DNA of 30,082 nt from CAXQRU01 sp964226685 (GCA_964226685.1 CAXQRU010000098.1:1-30082); one strand, 5' to 3'. Shown: positions 1 to 8,037, counted from the stretch's first letter. Notes: a model not told the origin generated them from the sequence alone. Made by a program: numbers and translations.

Positions 1-22
1 CAGACGTGTGCTCTTCCGATCT
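1..22 (+). other. Illumina TruSeq adapter remnant at contig end
   Basis: The first 22 bases match the 3' end of the TruSeq read-2 adapter as known from library chemistry, ending in GCTCTTCCGATCT exactly at base 22. The biological sequence therefore begins at base 23. The apparent GTG start codon at 8-10 lies inside the adapter and is an artefact. This also indicates that the left edge of the window is a contig end. Confidence 0.96.
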
Positions 23-448
23 AAAGAGTGTTTAGAAATATTTATTAAAAAATATGGTACTAACTTTGACCTAAGTTTGCTTCACTACCAGCTTTCATCT
101 ATCCACCCAGATCTTGACACACCCAAGATTTTGAAAAACTTATTTACCTTCCACAAATTAACCGATGCTCAAATTATAAGGCAGCATAAAGTTTGGCGAG
201 ACAACCCCAACTTTCACGAACAATTATCGCCCGATTTAAAAACTCAGCTAGCGCTCAATTTAGCCAAACTACCTGATCCAAGAGACGCTCAGGTCATCTG
301 TGAGCAATTATTAGAAACACATTATAGAGACCCATCATTAGCGGTATTAGCACGGCGACTTTCGCAGGCTTATGAGAATAATCAAGAGCCCGCAAAAGCC
401 AAACAATTTAACACCCTAGCCGAACAACTACTTGCAGGGACTTACTAA
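23..448 (+). CDS. Helical-repeat (TPR-like) protein, 5'-truncated by contig end
   Basis: An open frame enters from the contig edge and stops with TAA at 446-448. About 141 residues remain. They look all-helical, and the last 50 residues (DAQVICEQLLETHYRDPSLA, then LARRLSQAYENNQEPAKAKQ) read as two TPR-like helix pairs. No signal peptide or membrane segment is visible, but the N-terminus is missing. The stop codon overlaps the start of the next gene by one base (TAATG), so the two are translationally coupled and probably act together. The downstream protein also ends in TPR-like repeats. The specific family is not recognised. The true start lies outside the window. Confidence 0.75.
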   Translation, partial: KECLEIFIKKYGTNFDLSLLHYQLSSIHPDLDTPKILKNLFTFHKLTDAQIIRQHKVWRDNPNFHEQLSPDLKTQLALNLAKLPDPRDAQVICEQLLETHYRDPSLAVLARRLSQAYENNQEPAKAKQFNTLAEQLLAGTY

Positions 449-1845
449 TGGAATATTGCCGTTATCACCCGATTACTCCCGCCAGCTATCATTGCCAACA
501 ATGTCATCTTTATTGCTGTGATAACTGTGTCGATGAAGGCAGTCAGTTTGGTCACGGCTGTTTTCACTGCAAAAAATCGGTCAATAGCCTAGGGGATCGT
601 TTTAATGCGACGCCCTTTTGGCGACGCCTACAAGAGAGCTTTCGATACCCAGTACATCGTTATGCACTGAGTATTATTTTCATGATCGCTGGGTTAACCA
701 TTTTCACCTTAAACTACCTACCATTACCACTATTGTTTTTATTTTTAACCTATTCTCTTTTTTTACAGTACTGCTTTAGCTGTTTGGAAAGTACTGCCGA
801 AGGTAGTACTACTCCTCCAGATGTTACCGTCATTTATGAAAATAGTATATTAGTTGGCTTTCAGGTCGGCGCGATCATCATTGGTAGTGTGTGGGGAATA
901 CATAAATATATTCATAGCCCAGGATTGGCCCTTTTCGCAATAACTGTACTCACAGTACTTTTGCCTGCAATATTAATTAATTTGTCATTAACCGGCAGCT
1001 TCTTACAAGCAATAAACCCATTAAATAGCATTACTTTAATACTCCGTATCGGTTTACCTTATGGACTACTATTAGCGCTCATTGCCGTGATGAATGGTTC
1101 GGCTTTTGTGATTTATGAAATCATTTTCAAAATTGGAGGAATTTCAACCTTATCATTTATGGGTCTGTTTGCCGTCACCAATTATTATCTGATTGTAATT
1201 TTTCAAATCATGGGCTATATGATTTTCCAATATCAAGGCCGACTCGGGTTTAGCGCTCGCTTGGCAACAGAGGATTCCCGTTTTTCAAGGACTGATATTG
1301 AAAAAGAACTGGCAGCCATTAAGATCAGCATCAAGGAAGGCGACTTTGATGACGCAGCTCATCAATATGCCCAGCTAGTCAAAACCTATAAAAATAACAG
1401 CCAAATCTATCGTCAGTGTTTTGACTTTTTACTCGCCATCAAAAATGAATTTTACCTTAAAGAGTTTTCTCCAGTCTATTTCAATTTTCTTAATAGCCAA
1501 AACCAAGAGTTAGAGGCCATTATTAGCTATAAGAAAATTCTGGCTGCCTTCCCCAACTACATGCCAAAATTAGCTAGTGATCGTTTAATGCTAGCAACAA
1601 TCTGCCAACACCGAGGCGACCACAAACTCGCTGTTAAGCTGATCAATGGTATCCACAAAGATCATCCTAAGTATGAAAAACTCAGCGAAGCCTACGAAGT
1701 CATGGCCGAAGCTTTAAAAGATCTAAATATGGCCGCCAAAGCACAAAAAGCCCTAGCGCTAGCAGCTCAGCTAAAAAAACAGCAAGAACAACAAAAAAAC
1801 CAGCCCAAGAGTAATGATGGCGGTCTTAGCTTAGTTGATCATTAG
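448..1845 (+). CDS. B-box zinc-finger, multi-pass membrane, TPR-like protein
   Basis: This 465-residue protein has three parts. Residues 4-41 hold four Cys/His pairs (C4-H7, C16-C19, C24-C27, C38-C41) spaced like a two-zinc B-box/cross-brace finger. Residues about 72-262 contain five or six hydrophobic segments, as in Yip1/DUF-type integral membrane domains. Residues about 285-440 form TPR-like helix pairs (for example KEGDFDDAAHQYAQLVKTY), followed by a Gln/Lys-rich tail. It is probably an inner-membrane scaffold with a cytoplasmic zinc finger at one end and a protein-binding solenoid at the other; this role is inferred. It starts at the ATG overlapping the preceding stop. Its 3' end overlaps the convergent histidine kinase gene by 20 bp. 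Bacterial B-box-like fingers joined to membrane domains occur as hypothetical proteins, and no function is assigned. Confidence 0.8.
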   Translation: MEYCRYHPITPASYHCQQCHLYCCDNCVDEGSQFGHGCFHCKKSVNSLGDRFNATPFWRRLQESFRYPVHRYALSIIFMIAGLTIFTLNYLPLPLLFLFLTYSLFLQYCFSCLESTAEGSTTPPDVTVIYENSILVGFQVGAIIIGSVWGIHKYIHSPGLALFAITVLTVLLPAILINLSLTGSFLQAINPLNSITLILRIGLPYGLLLALIAVMNGSAFVIYEIIFKIGGISTLSFMGLFAVTNYYLIVIFQIMGYMIFQYQGRLGFSARLATEDSRFSRTDIEKELAAIKISIKEGDFDDAAHQYAQLVKTYKNNSQIYRQCFDFLLAIKNEFYLKEFSPVYFNFLNSQNQELEAIISYKKILAAFPNYMPKLASDRLMLATICQHRGDHKLAVKLINGIHKDHPKYEKLSEAYEVMAEALKDLNMAAKAQKALALAAQLKKQQEQQKNQPKSNDGGLSLVDH

Positions 1846-3598
1846 CAATAGGCAATAGTATTCGAACTTCCAAGCCGGGATTTTGGTTTTTCAAAGACAA
1901 CTCTGCTCCAGTTAACTGGGCATAATGGTGTACAAGCGTCAAACCTATCCCTACTCCTGGGTGCTCACGAGTCAGCTCATCACCGGCACGGTAAAACATT
2001 TCAAAAACGTTGCTAATATCAGCATCATTAATTCCAGGGCCATAATCGCGCACTGCAACAGTAATGTGAGCATCTTCTTTGAGAAAATCTACTCTCACCA
2101 CTTTTTTATCTGACTGACCAGCGTATTTCAAACTGTTGTCAACCAAGTTAATCATAATTTGTAACAATAAATCACTATCTACGAGCACACTAACCGCATC
2201 CAAATTCTTATAGCCCATCTCCAAAACAAAGTTTTTTTGCTCTATAAAACTCAAGTTCTTATTAAACAAAGTTTTAAGTGAAGCTATTGAGTGAGACTCG
2301 ATATTGGCTTTTAAAGTCGATTTTTGGATTTGAGTAAAATGCAAAATATTATCAATCAAACGCGTTAAACGCTCACCCTCTTCTAAAATAAACCCATAAT
2401 ATTGCTGTTTTTTTGCATCGTCTGCCCAGCCTTTCTGTAGAACCTCTCCATACATACGGATCGAAGTTAACGGTGTTTTCAGCTCATGACTCACTGATGA
2501 CACAAAATTATTTTGACGCAATACCAACTGTTGCTGTGAAAGCAGATAACGATACAACAACCATGCGGACAGTAATAAAGTCACCACTAAAACGACAATA
2601 GCTATAACGACCACCACCACACTAGAATCTAAAGGCAAATCATGTACAGTAATGGCAAGAGTTAATTGCTCAAAGGGCACAGGCAACACCAAGGTCTGCA
2701 AAGCAGTGTTGTATAATGATAGAGAAGAACCGATGGTTTTCTTCGCCCCCAAGGCAAAAAGCACCTCATCTTCATAAGTAATAACCAGTTGCGACAGCTC
2801 ACTTAAAGGGCTTCGTTCAAACTCATCACGGGCCATTGCTTGTAAAAAATCCATCTTATTTAAAATAACCCCTTGAATTTTCTCAGAGTCATTGAGAAAT
2901 ACTTTCCGGTACAATAAAAAATCATTGTCTTGAGAATTTAAAACAAATGGTTCAATTCGAGCCTCAACATTCTGTACAAGCTGACCATCTACAACCAAAT
3001 CAGTCAATTGTAGACGTGTTTTTTGTAGCGCTGTTAATTGATCCTTGACCTCTTGATCACTTTTAATCACCTTTTTGCTGGAGTTAATGGGCCTTTGAAA
3101 TGGCTCATTTAGGATAATATTTTGAATACCAACAACCGACTGCTCCACGATCGGCATCAATTCCGTCTGAGAAAGCAGCCCTCTAATACTTCGCAACACC
3201 TTTAGACGATCATTATATTCAGGCTGTGTTAAACCAAAACTCAATGCGGTATCAAGATCGGCTGGCAAAAATGGCGTTGTCACTTGATTGTTATCAAGAT
3301 CAATTTGAAAATAATTTTTCACACCCGGCTTTAACGAACTGGATAAAATAGAGCGAGTAATACGACCATTCTCTACTACCAAAAAATCATAATCGCCGAC
3401 TCCTCTGCGCTCCTCTTCTAACAAAAATCGCTCAAAGTTATTATTAATTCTAGCGGTTAAGGATTCAGATAATACATAGTGCCGATGAAAACTTTCCCAA
3501 CGTAATTTTGATACCGTAACGTAACTCAATACCGCAACGGCCACCAGCACTATGAATAGAAAAAGAATGATATAGGAGCGAAAAATAGGCTTAACCAT
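1826..3598 (-). CDS. Membrane sensor histidine kinase (HisKA/HATPase_c)
   Basis: A 590-residue sensor kinase. Transmembrane segment 1 is at about residues 8-29, a large periplasmic sensing region of about 295 residues follows, and transmembrane segment 2 is at about 326-350. The HisKA domain has the phospho-accepting His at about 371 (SSVSHELKTPLTS). The ATPase domain shows the N-box NLVDNSLKY at about 484, the G1 box DYGPGI at about 518 and the G2 box GVGIGL at about 548, so all catalytic motifs are intact. There is no recognisable HAMP domain between TM2 and HisKA, and the sensor domain is not recognised. The start ATG overlaps the end of the response-regulator gene by 8 bp, the usual arrangement for a cognate pair. 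The partner regulator appears damaged (see that entry), so this kinase may be orphaned or signal elsewhere. Confidence 0.93.
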   Translation of the reverse strand: MVKPIFRSYIILFLFIVLVAVAVLSYVTVSKLRWESFHRHYVLSESLTARINNNFERFLLEEERRGVGDYDFLVVENGRITRSILSSSLKPGVKNYFQIDLDNNQVTTPFLPADLDTALSFGLTQPEYNDRLKVLRSIRGLLSQTELMPIVEQSVVGIQNIILNEPFQRPINSSKKVIKSDQEVKDQLTALQKTRLQLTDLVVDGQLVQNVEARIEPFVLNSQDNDFLLYRKVFLNDSEKIQGVILNKMDFLQAMARDEFERSPLSELSQLVITYEDEVLFALGAKKTIGSSLSLYNTALQTLVLPVPFEQLTLAITVHDLPLDSSVVVVVIAIVVLVVTLLLSAWLLYRYLLSQQQLVLRQNNFVSSVSHELKTPLTSIRMYGEVLQKGWADDAKKQQYYGFILEEGERLTRLIDNILHFTQIQKSTLKANIESHSIASLKTLFNKNLSFIEQKNFVLEMGYKNLDAVSVLVDSDLLLQIMINLVDNSLKYAGQSDKKVVRVDFLKEDAHITVAVRDYGPGINDADISNVFEMFYRAGDELTREHPGVGIGLTLVHHYAQLTGAELSLKNQNPGLEVRILLPIANDQLS

Positions 3599-4238
3599 CC
3601 TTGCCCACCATCAAACGATACCCTGCTCCCCGAATGGTCAATAATACTTCCGGTACTTTATGATTATCCTCCAATTTTCTTCGAAGCTTGGCAATATGGA
3701 TATCCACCGTTCGAGTCTCAATATCACAATCGCGATCATAACCCCATACCTTATTGAGTAACTCTTCTCGGGATATCGCCCGCTCACTGTGCTGCGCCAG
3801 ATACAGCAACAACTCCACCTCTTTTCGGGTCAATAGAATCGATTGTTCATTATGTAAAACCGCTAAGTTATGAGAATCTAATTGACGACCGTTTGGAAAA
3901 TCAATCAAGTGCCGAACCGATTGAAAACTGCGCCTTAAAATAGCCTGAATACGCAGCAACAATTGAGAAATCGAAAAGGGCTTGGTCACATAATCATCTG
4001 CCCCTAAACTAAAGCCCGCAATCGCATCCTCATCGGTACTTTTAGCCGTAAGCATAATAATGGCTACCGTAGAATCTTGCTCTCGAATCTTCTGACAAAT
4101 GGTTAAGCCATCCATCACTGGCAACATAATATCGAGAATCACAAGGTGAAACTGGCCACTGAGCGCTTTCTCAAGACCATGATCACCTCGATCCGCACCT
4201 TCTACCTCATAGCCATGAAAAAGCAGAACGTCCCACAA
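3591..4238 (-). CDS. OmpR/PhoB-family response regulator, N-terminus disrupted
   Basis: The visible frame gives 215 residues. A receiver domain has the phospho-acceptor Asp at 36 (LVILDIMLPVMDG) and the switch Lys at 86 (VTKPF). A winged helix follows at about 137-212, including the HIAKLRRKL recognition helix and the RGAGYRL wing. The first beta strand and the Mg-binding acidic pair are absent. Just upstream, in another frame, a TTG start at 4263 preceded by AGGAG with 6-nt spacing encodes MSQKHRILVV, the typical receiver N-terminus. That frame runs out of phase exactly where the acidic pocket should be. Compared with PhoB-like proteins about 10-11 codons are missing and the phase is shifted, consistent with a deletion of about 32 nt. 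The frame's own first codon (TTG 4238) has no ribosome-binding site. This is probably a pseudogene or an assembly error; a truncated regulator is possible. Confidence 0.72.
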   Translation of the reverse strand: MWDVLLFHGYEVEGADRGDHGLEKALSGQFHLVILDIMLPVMDGLTICQKIREQDSTVAIIMLTAKSTDEDAIAGFSLGADDYVTKPFSISQLLLRIQAILRRSFQSVRHLIDFPNGRQLDSHNLAVLHNEQSILLTRKEVELLLYLAQHSERAISREELLNKVWGYDRDCDIETRTVDIHIAKLRRKLEDNHKVPEVLLTIRGAGYRLMVGKDG

Positions 4239-4274
4239 CTAAAATTCGATGTTTTTGACTCAATGGTCGCTCCT
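4234..4274 (-). other. Out-of-frame N-terminal remnant of the response regulator with its RBS
   Basis: Reading on the minus strand, AGGAG (4274-4270) stands 6 nt before TTG (4263-4261), followed by codons for MSQKHRILVV ending at 4234. This is the expected start of an OmpR-family receiver domain, where it would continue into the acidic pair (E/D-D). The downstream receiver sequence continues in a different phase from 4232. The join is the breakpoint of the inferred deletion. Confidence 0.7.
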
Positions 4275-4292
4275 ATTATTCTAGGCTCCTTT

Positions 4293-4362
4293 ATTATAGG
4301 AGATTCTCGTCTGTCGCAATGTAAACTTTATGTAAAATGTTAGCACGCCAAATTTACATAAA
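4293..4362. promoter_or_regulatory. Divergent control region: TATAAT box plus phased TGTAAA repeats
   Basis: On the minus strand a perfect TATAAT lies at 4298-4293, 30 bp upstream of the TTG start of the response regulator, with no good -35. Just beyond the -35 position, TGTAAA occurs at 4320-4325 and again at 4331-4336 (+ strand), one 11-bp period apart, which is the repeat spacing typical of OmpR/PhoB-family sites. TTTATGTAAA (4327-4336) is also repeated as its exact reverse complement TTTACATAAA at 4353-4362. The position suggests autoregulation by the adjacent two-component system and possible shared control of the divergent rhodanese gene. The binding protein is inferred. Confidence 0.5.
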
Positions 4363-4424
4363 TAGGCCTTATCTCCCAGAGCAATGAGCCATAAGATGAT
4401 CCTAAATTTACAGGAGACTATGCC

Positions 4425-4931
4425 ATGAAACACATGATTTCAGTATTAATACTTATTATTTCCTCTTCCACCTGGGCTGATAACATGAAAAACCCCTATA
4501 TCGATTATGCCGCTTTCGAAGAAGATGTACGCACTATGAAAGAGACACGCGAACAAAAACGGTTAACAGAAGCTGAGTTTATTGCCGCGATAGAATCTGG
4601 CAATTATGTACTACTCGATGCTCGAAGTGAGCGTTTTTATAAAATGCGACACATCAAAGGCGCCGTTAATCTACCCTTCACGGAATTTACAGAAGCCACC
4701 TTGGCGGAGGTTATACCCAACCAATCGACGCCGATCTTGATTTATTGCAATAATAACTTCCTTAACAGCCCCGCTTCATTTGCCACCAAGATGCCTCCAG
4801 CCTCGCTCAACCTATCCACGCAAGCCTCGCTAGTTAGCTATGGTTATACAGAGGTCTACGAGCTTGGCCCACTACTGGATGTAAACAACACGAAAATCAG
4901 CTTTTCAGGAACCGAAGTCCAGAATCAGTAG
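4425..4931 (+). CDS. Exported rhodanese-like domain protein
   Basis: A 168-residue protein. Residues 1-18 form a signal peptide ending TWA, so the mature protein is predicted to be periplasmic. A rhodanese domain spans about 47-155: the CH2-type beginning is LLDARSERFYKMRHIKGAVN, and the active-site Cys is 108 in LIYCNNNFLNSP. The loop after the cysteine lacks the basic and glycine residues of the common CRSGxR loop, so substrate use may differ from classical thiosulfate sulfurtransferases. The start ATG at 4425 is preceded by AGGAG (4412-4416). An upstream ATG at 4420 leads straight to a stop and is rejected. The gene is divergent from the damaged response regulator, and the two share a control region. 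Confidence 0.82.
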   Translation: MKHMISVLILIISSSTWADNMKNPYIDYAAFEEDVRTMKETREQKRLTEAEFIAAIESGNYVLLDARSERFYKMRHIKGAVNLPFTEFTEATLAEVIPNQSTPILIYCNNNFLNSPASFATKMPPASLNLSTQASLVSYGYTEVYELGPLLDVNNTKISFSGTEVQNQ

Positions 4932-4944
4932 GCTTCAAAAAGAT

Positions 4945-4973
4945 GATAGGGTTTAACCATAGAAAACCCTATC
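4945..4973. other. Perfect 10-bp inverted repeat, possible terminator
   Basis: GATAGGGTTT (4945-4954) and its exact complement AAACCCTATC (4964-4973) flank a 9-nt loop just after the rhodanese stop. No T-run follows on the + strand. On the minus strand the stem is followed by a stretch containing TTTTT, but no minus-strand gene obviously ends there. It may be an RNA-stabilising stem or a weak terminator for the rhodanese transcript. Confidence 0.45.
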
Positions 4974-5056
4974 GCACTTCATAAAAACTTCACAAAAATC
5001 CTATTTATCAACTGCAATGAAAAATATATAGTCAAACTTTAACTAAATGCTATCTC

Positions 5057-5362
5057 ATGATTTCACGAATACTGATTCTATTGTTGGCTCTTTTCAACAT
5101 GACACACGCCAACTCAATTGAGCTTCCGTTTGGAGCCAAAGAAGTCAAGCTATCATTTACTGTGGATTCTATGTTTGACACTCTCCCAACAGAGACCTAT
5201 GACCAAATTCTTATATCTTTAGCCGCTAAGAAAACATTACAAAAAGACATCATCTTTGATGCTAATGAGAGCCAATACTCAGAAAAAGCCGAAGCCGCTC
5301 GCAACACCCTCATCGAACAGTACCTGTGGAAAATTTCCGATGGCGGTAAATTAGCTCAATAA
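5057..5362 (+). CDS. Small exported protein of unknown function
   Basis: A 101-residue protein with a clear signal peptide (basic ISR start, hydrophobic LILLLALF, cleavage after THA at residue 18). The mature part is about 83 residues, with no cysteines and a charged, probably helical C-terminal half (ANESQYSEKAEAARNTLIEQ). The family is not recognised. There is no strong Shine-Dalgarno sequence before the ATG. It lies in the same direction as the rhodanese gene 125 bp upstream, with a hairpin between them, and converges on the FAD-reductase gene with only 2 bp between the stop codons. It is likely periplasmic; its function is unknown. Confidence 0.65.
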   Translation: MISRILILLLALFNMTHANSIELPFGAKEVKLSFTVDSMFDTLPTETYDQILISLAAKKTLQKDIIFDANESQYSEKAEAARNTLIEQYLWKISDGGKLAQ

Positions 5363-5364
5363 GG

Positions 5365-7485
5365 CTAACTTCGCTGCCAGCGAAAAAATCGCTGGGCCCA
5401 TTTCAGTACTCGCTCAGGAGCATGGGCGCGCTTCCACTGGCCGGCCACATATTTGTTGGCCTCGCTCACGGTAGGATAAATATGAATCGTACCGAGTATT
5501 TTGTTTAAACCCACTTTGTGCTTCATTGCTGACACAAACTCGGTAATTAAATCGCTTGCGTGATAACCGACAATGGTCGCACCTAATATCCGGTCACTGC
5601 CTTTAGCGGTGATCACTTTCACAAAACCCTGATCTTGACCATCGGCAATCGCGCGATCCAAATCATCAATACCATAAGAGGTCACTTCAAAATCCACGCC
5701 TTTGTCACGAGCTTCCTGCTCACTCAAGCCAACACGAGCGACTTCTGGATCAGTAAACGTCGCCCAAGGAATCACCCGATAATCAACTTCAAATAATTTA
5801 AACTGGCCCACTAGGCCATTCACCGCCGCATACCAAGCTTGATGCGCCGCAGTGTGAGTAAATTGATAAGGGCCCGCCACATCACCACAGGCTAAAATAT
5901 TGGGGAACTTAGTCCGCAAATAAGCATCCACATCCACCGTTCCTTGAGCCGTGGTTTCAATACCTATATTTTCTAAACCTAAACCTTCGGTATTGGGTTT
6001 ACGGCCCACCGCTACTAATACTTGATCAAAACTAACCATCTCAACACCCGACTCGCTTTCCATGACGGCCACGTAATCCGAATCTTGAGTTTCAAAACGA
6101 ACCAACTTACGCTTTAATAAAACCTTAATGCCCTCACGCTCAAATACCGCTTGCATCAACTCTGACACATCCGCATCTTCTCTAGGCATCATTCGCTCGG
6201 CCATATCCACTACGGTCACCTTGGACCCTAAACGCCCAAAGGCCTGAGCTAGCTCACAACCGATTGGCCCCGCTCCCATCACCAATAAGCGCTTTGGCTG
6301 CTTAGTAATATTCCATAAGGTATCTGAGGTCAGATACGGTACTTGATCAAGCCCCTCAATAGGCGGCACAAATGGGCGAGCACCGGTGGCGATGACAATA
6401 TTTTTGGTGGTAATCACGCGCTCGCCGACTTTTACCTCAAAGGGAGAAATAATTTCAGCATGCCCTTCAATACAATCTACCCCCAGCTCAGTGTAGCGTT
6501 CAACGGAATCATGAGGCTCAATAGCCTTAATGACATTTTGTACACGGCCAAAAACTTGATCAAAATCCACTTCGGCTTTAGCTGAGCGAATGCCATATTT
6601 CTCCGCTTGGTCTATCGTGTGTTTTACTTTGGCCGAACGAATCAGTGCTTTGCTTGGAACACAACCTGTATTCAAACAATCGCCGCCCATTTTATGCTTT
6701 TCAATCAACGTCACTTTCGCCTTTACGGCGGCCGCAATATAAGCCGTGACTAAACCGGCACTGCCACCACCAATGACCACTAAATTAGTATCAAACGTTT
6801 CTGGTTTTTTATAGTTTGAAAGAACTTTTTTACGCTTGATGACATTCACAACCCACTTCGCCACATGGGGTAATAGTATTAATAACGCAAACGCAGTGAT
6901 CACCCCTGGAGTAAAGACCTCTTTAAAACTAATGGATTCTATATTGGAGACAGTGGCACCCGCGTAAACATAAGCAATGGTTCCTGCAAACATGCCCACT
7001 TGACTAACCCAATAAAAAGTCCATACACGTATGGTCGTCAAACCAAAGACTAAGTTGATCACAAAAAAGGGAATCGGCGGAATCATTCTTAGGGTGAAAA
7101 GATAAAAGGCACCCTCCCTCTCAACGCCCCGATTAATTTTTTCGGTGTAGGCACCAAATTTTTTCTGCACCCATTTAGACAAAAACTGGCGTGACATCAA
7201 AAATGCGATAGTGGCCCCGAGTGTACTGGCGAATGACACCAAAAGGACGCCGGTAACCACACCAAAAATTGCCCCGCCCACCAAAGTCAGAATCGCCGCA
7301 CCAGGCAAAGAAAAGCCGGCCATGACGACGTACAAAACAAAATAAACAATCGCCGTCTCTACAGGAGACTCGGCATAACGCGCTCTTAATGCTTCAGGAC
7401 TGGCCGCATCCAATGCACCAGAAAAATATAAAGCAGCAACTCCCAGTACAATAAGCAAAAACAATAGCGCTTTACGCTGATTCAT
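5365..7485 (-). CDS. TVP38/TMEM64 membrane domain fused to FAD-dependent pyridine nucleotide-disulfide oxidoreductase
   Basis: With the start at ATG 7485 (AAGG about 9 nt upstream) the protein has 706 residues; the 33 residues before it in frame are not family-like. Residues about 5-220 are a TVP38/TMEM64 (SNARE-associated, DedA-like) membrane domain with the PGAAILTLVGGAIFG and RMIPPIPFFVINLVFGL signatures. From about 230 a mercuric-reductase-like flavoenzyme follows: FAD site VIGGGSAG, redox-active disulfide GGDCLNTGCVPSK, NAD(P) site MGAGPIGCELAQAFGRLG, second FAD motif ILACGDVAG, and a C-terminal dimerisation domain. In the dimerisation domain the usual HxHPT catalytic-base motif reads HIYPT, so the electron acceptor may not be a glutathione- or lipoamide-like disulfide. 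The product is membrane-tethered; its substrate is unknown. It is divergent from trxA. Confidence 0.9.
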   Translation of the reverse strand: MNQRKALLFLLIVLGVAALYFSGALDAASPEALRARYAESPVETAIVYFVLYVVMAGFSLPGAAILTLVGGAIFGVVTGVLLVSFASTLGATIAFLMSRQFLSKWVQKKFGAYTEKINRGVEREGAFYLFTLRMIPPIPFFVINLVFGLTTIRVWTFYWVSQVGMFAGTIAYVYAGATVSNIESISFKEVFTPGVITAFALLILLPHVAKWVVNVIKRKKVLSNYKKPETFDTNLVVIGGGSAGLVTAYIAAAVKAKVTLIEKHKMGGDCLNTGCVPSKALIRSAKVKHTIDQAEKYGIRSAKAEVDFDQVFGRVQNVIKAIEPHDSVERYTELGVDCIEGHAEIISPFEVKVGERVITTKNIVIATGARPFVPPIEGLDQVPYLTSDTLWNITKQPKRLLVMGAGPIGCELAQAFGRLGSKVTVVDMAERMMPREDADVSELMQAVFEREGIKVLLKRKLVRFETQDSDYVAVMESESGVEMVSFDQVLVAVGRKPNTEGLGLENIGIETTAQGTVDVDAYLRTKFPNILACGDVAGPYQFTHTAAHQAWYAAVNGLVGQFKLFEVDYRVIPWATFTDPEVARVGLSEQEARDKGVDFEVTSYGIDDLDRAIADGQDQGFVKVITAKGSDRILGATIVGYHASDLITEFVSAMKHKVGLNKILGTIHIYPTVSEANKYVAGQWKRAHAPERVLKWAQRFFRWQRS

Positions 7486-7694
7486 TATGACAACCTTAAG
7501 TGATAGACTTAGCCTTCTGATTATTGAATAATCACTAAGTTCCCTATTTGGACTTGAATTGTTGCATAAGCGCCCCCAATACAAGCATAATTGCTCAAAA
7601 AGAGCGTCTCGGGATTGACAAAATCTGCAAAAAAAGCCCGAGAAAATTCATAACCACCTGATATTTAACAGAATTTAATTTCGGAGACACCTCA

Positions 7695-8021
7695 ATGAGC
7701 GAACAAGTGATCAATGTCACTGACGATACTTTTGAACAAACCGTACTCAATGCTGAAGGGCCAGTACTGGTCGACTTCTGGGCACCCTGGTGCGGCCCTT
7801 GTAAAATGATCGCACCTGTACTGAGCCAGTTAGCGGATCAATACGAAGGAAAAGTCACTATTTGCAAAATCAACATTGATGAAAACAAAGAAACTCCTGC
7901 AAAATTTGGCATCCGAAGCATTCCAACGCTGATTATGTTTAAAGGCGGCAATAAAGAAGAAGAAGCCGTAGGCGCTCTTTCGAAGCCTGATTTAGAAGCA
8001 TTTATTGACAATAACCTATAA
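7695..8021 (+). CDS. trxA: Thioredoxin
   Basis: A 108-residue single-domain thioredoxin, the normal family length. The active site is WCGPC with redox cysteines 33 and 36. The cis-proline motif IRSIPTLIMF and the buried Asp (VLVDFWAPW) are present. It is a cytoplasmic general disulfide reductant, regenerated by thioredoxin reductase (not in this window). A good Shine-Dalgarno sequence (GGAG at 7682-7685) precedes the ATG. The position immediately upstream of rho is the conserved gammaproteobacterial arrangement. The 209-bp divergent intergenic region on its left contains a TTGACA at 7615-7620 but no well-spaced -10, so the promoter is not assigned. Confidence 0.98.
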   Translation: MSEQVINVTDDTFEQTVLNAEGPVLVDFWAPWCGPCKMIAPVLSQLADQYEGKVTICKINIDENKETPAKFGIRSIPTLIMFKGGNKEEEAVGALSKPDLEAFIDNNL

Positions 8022-8037
8022 ATTGTTCATAAAGCAT

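Noticed and set aside
7486..7584. 33-residue N-terminal extension of the TVP38-flavoenzyme
   Set aside because: The extension is polar and unlike the family, while ATG 7485 has a ribosome-binding site and gives the expected membrane start.
7615..7647. TTGACA followed by GAAAAT as the trxA promoter
   Set aside because: The -35 is perfect but the spacing to the nearest -10-like hexamer is about 21 bp, outside the usual range.
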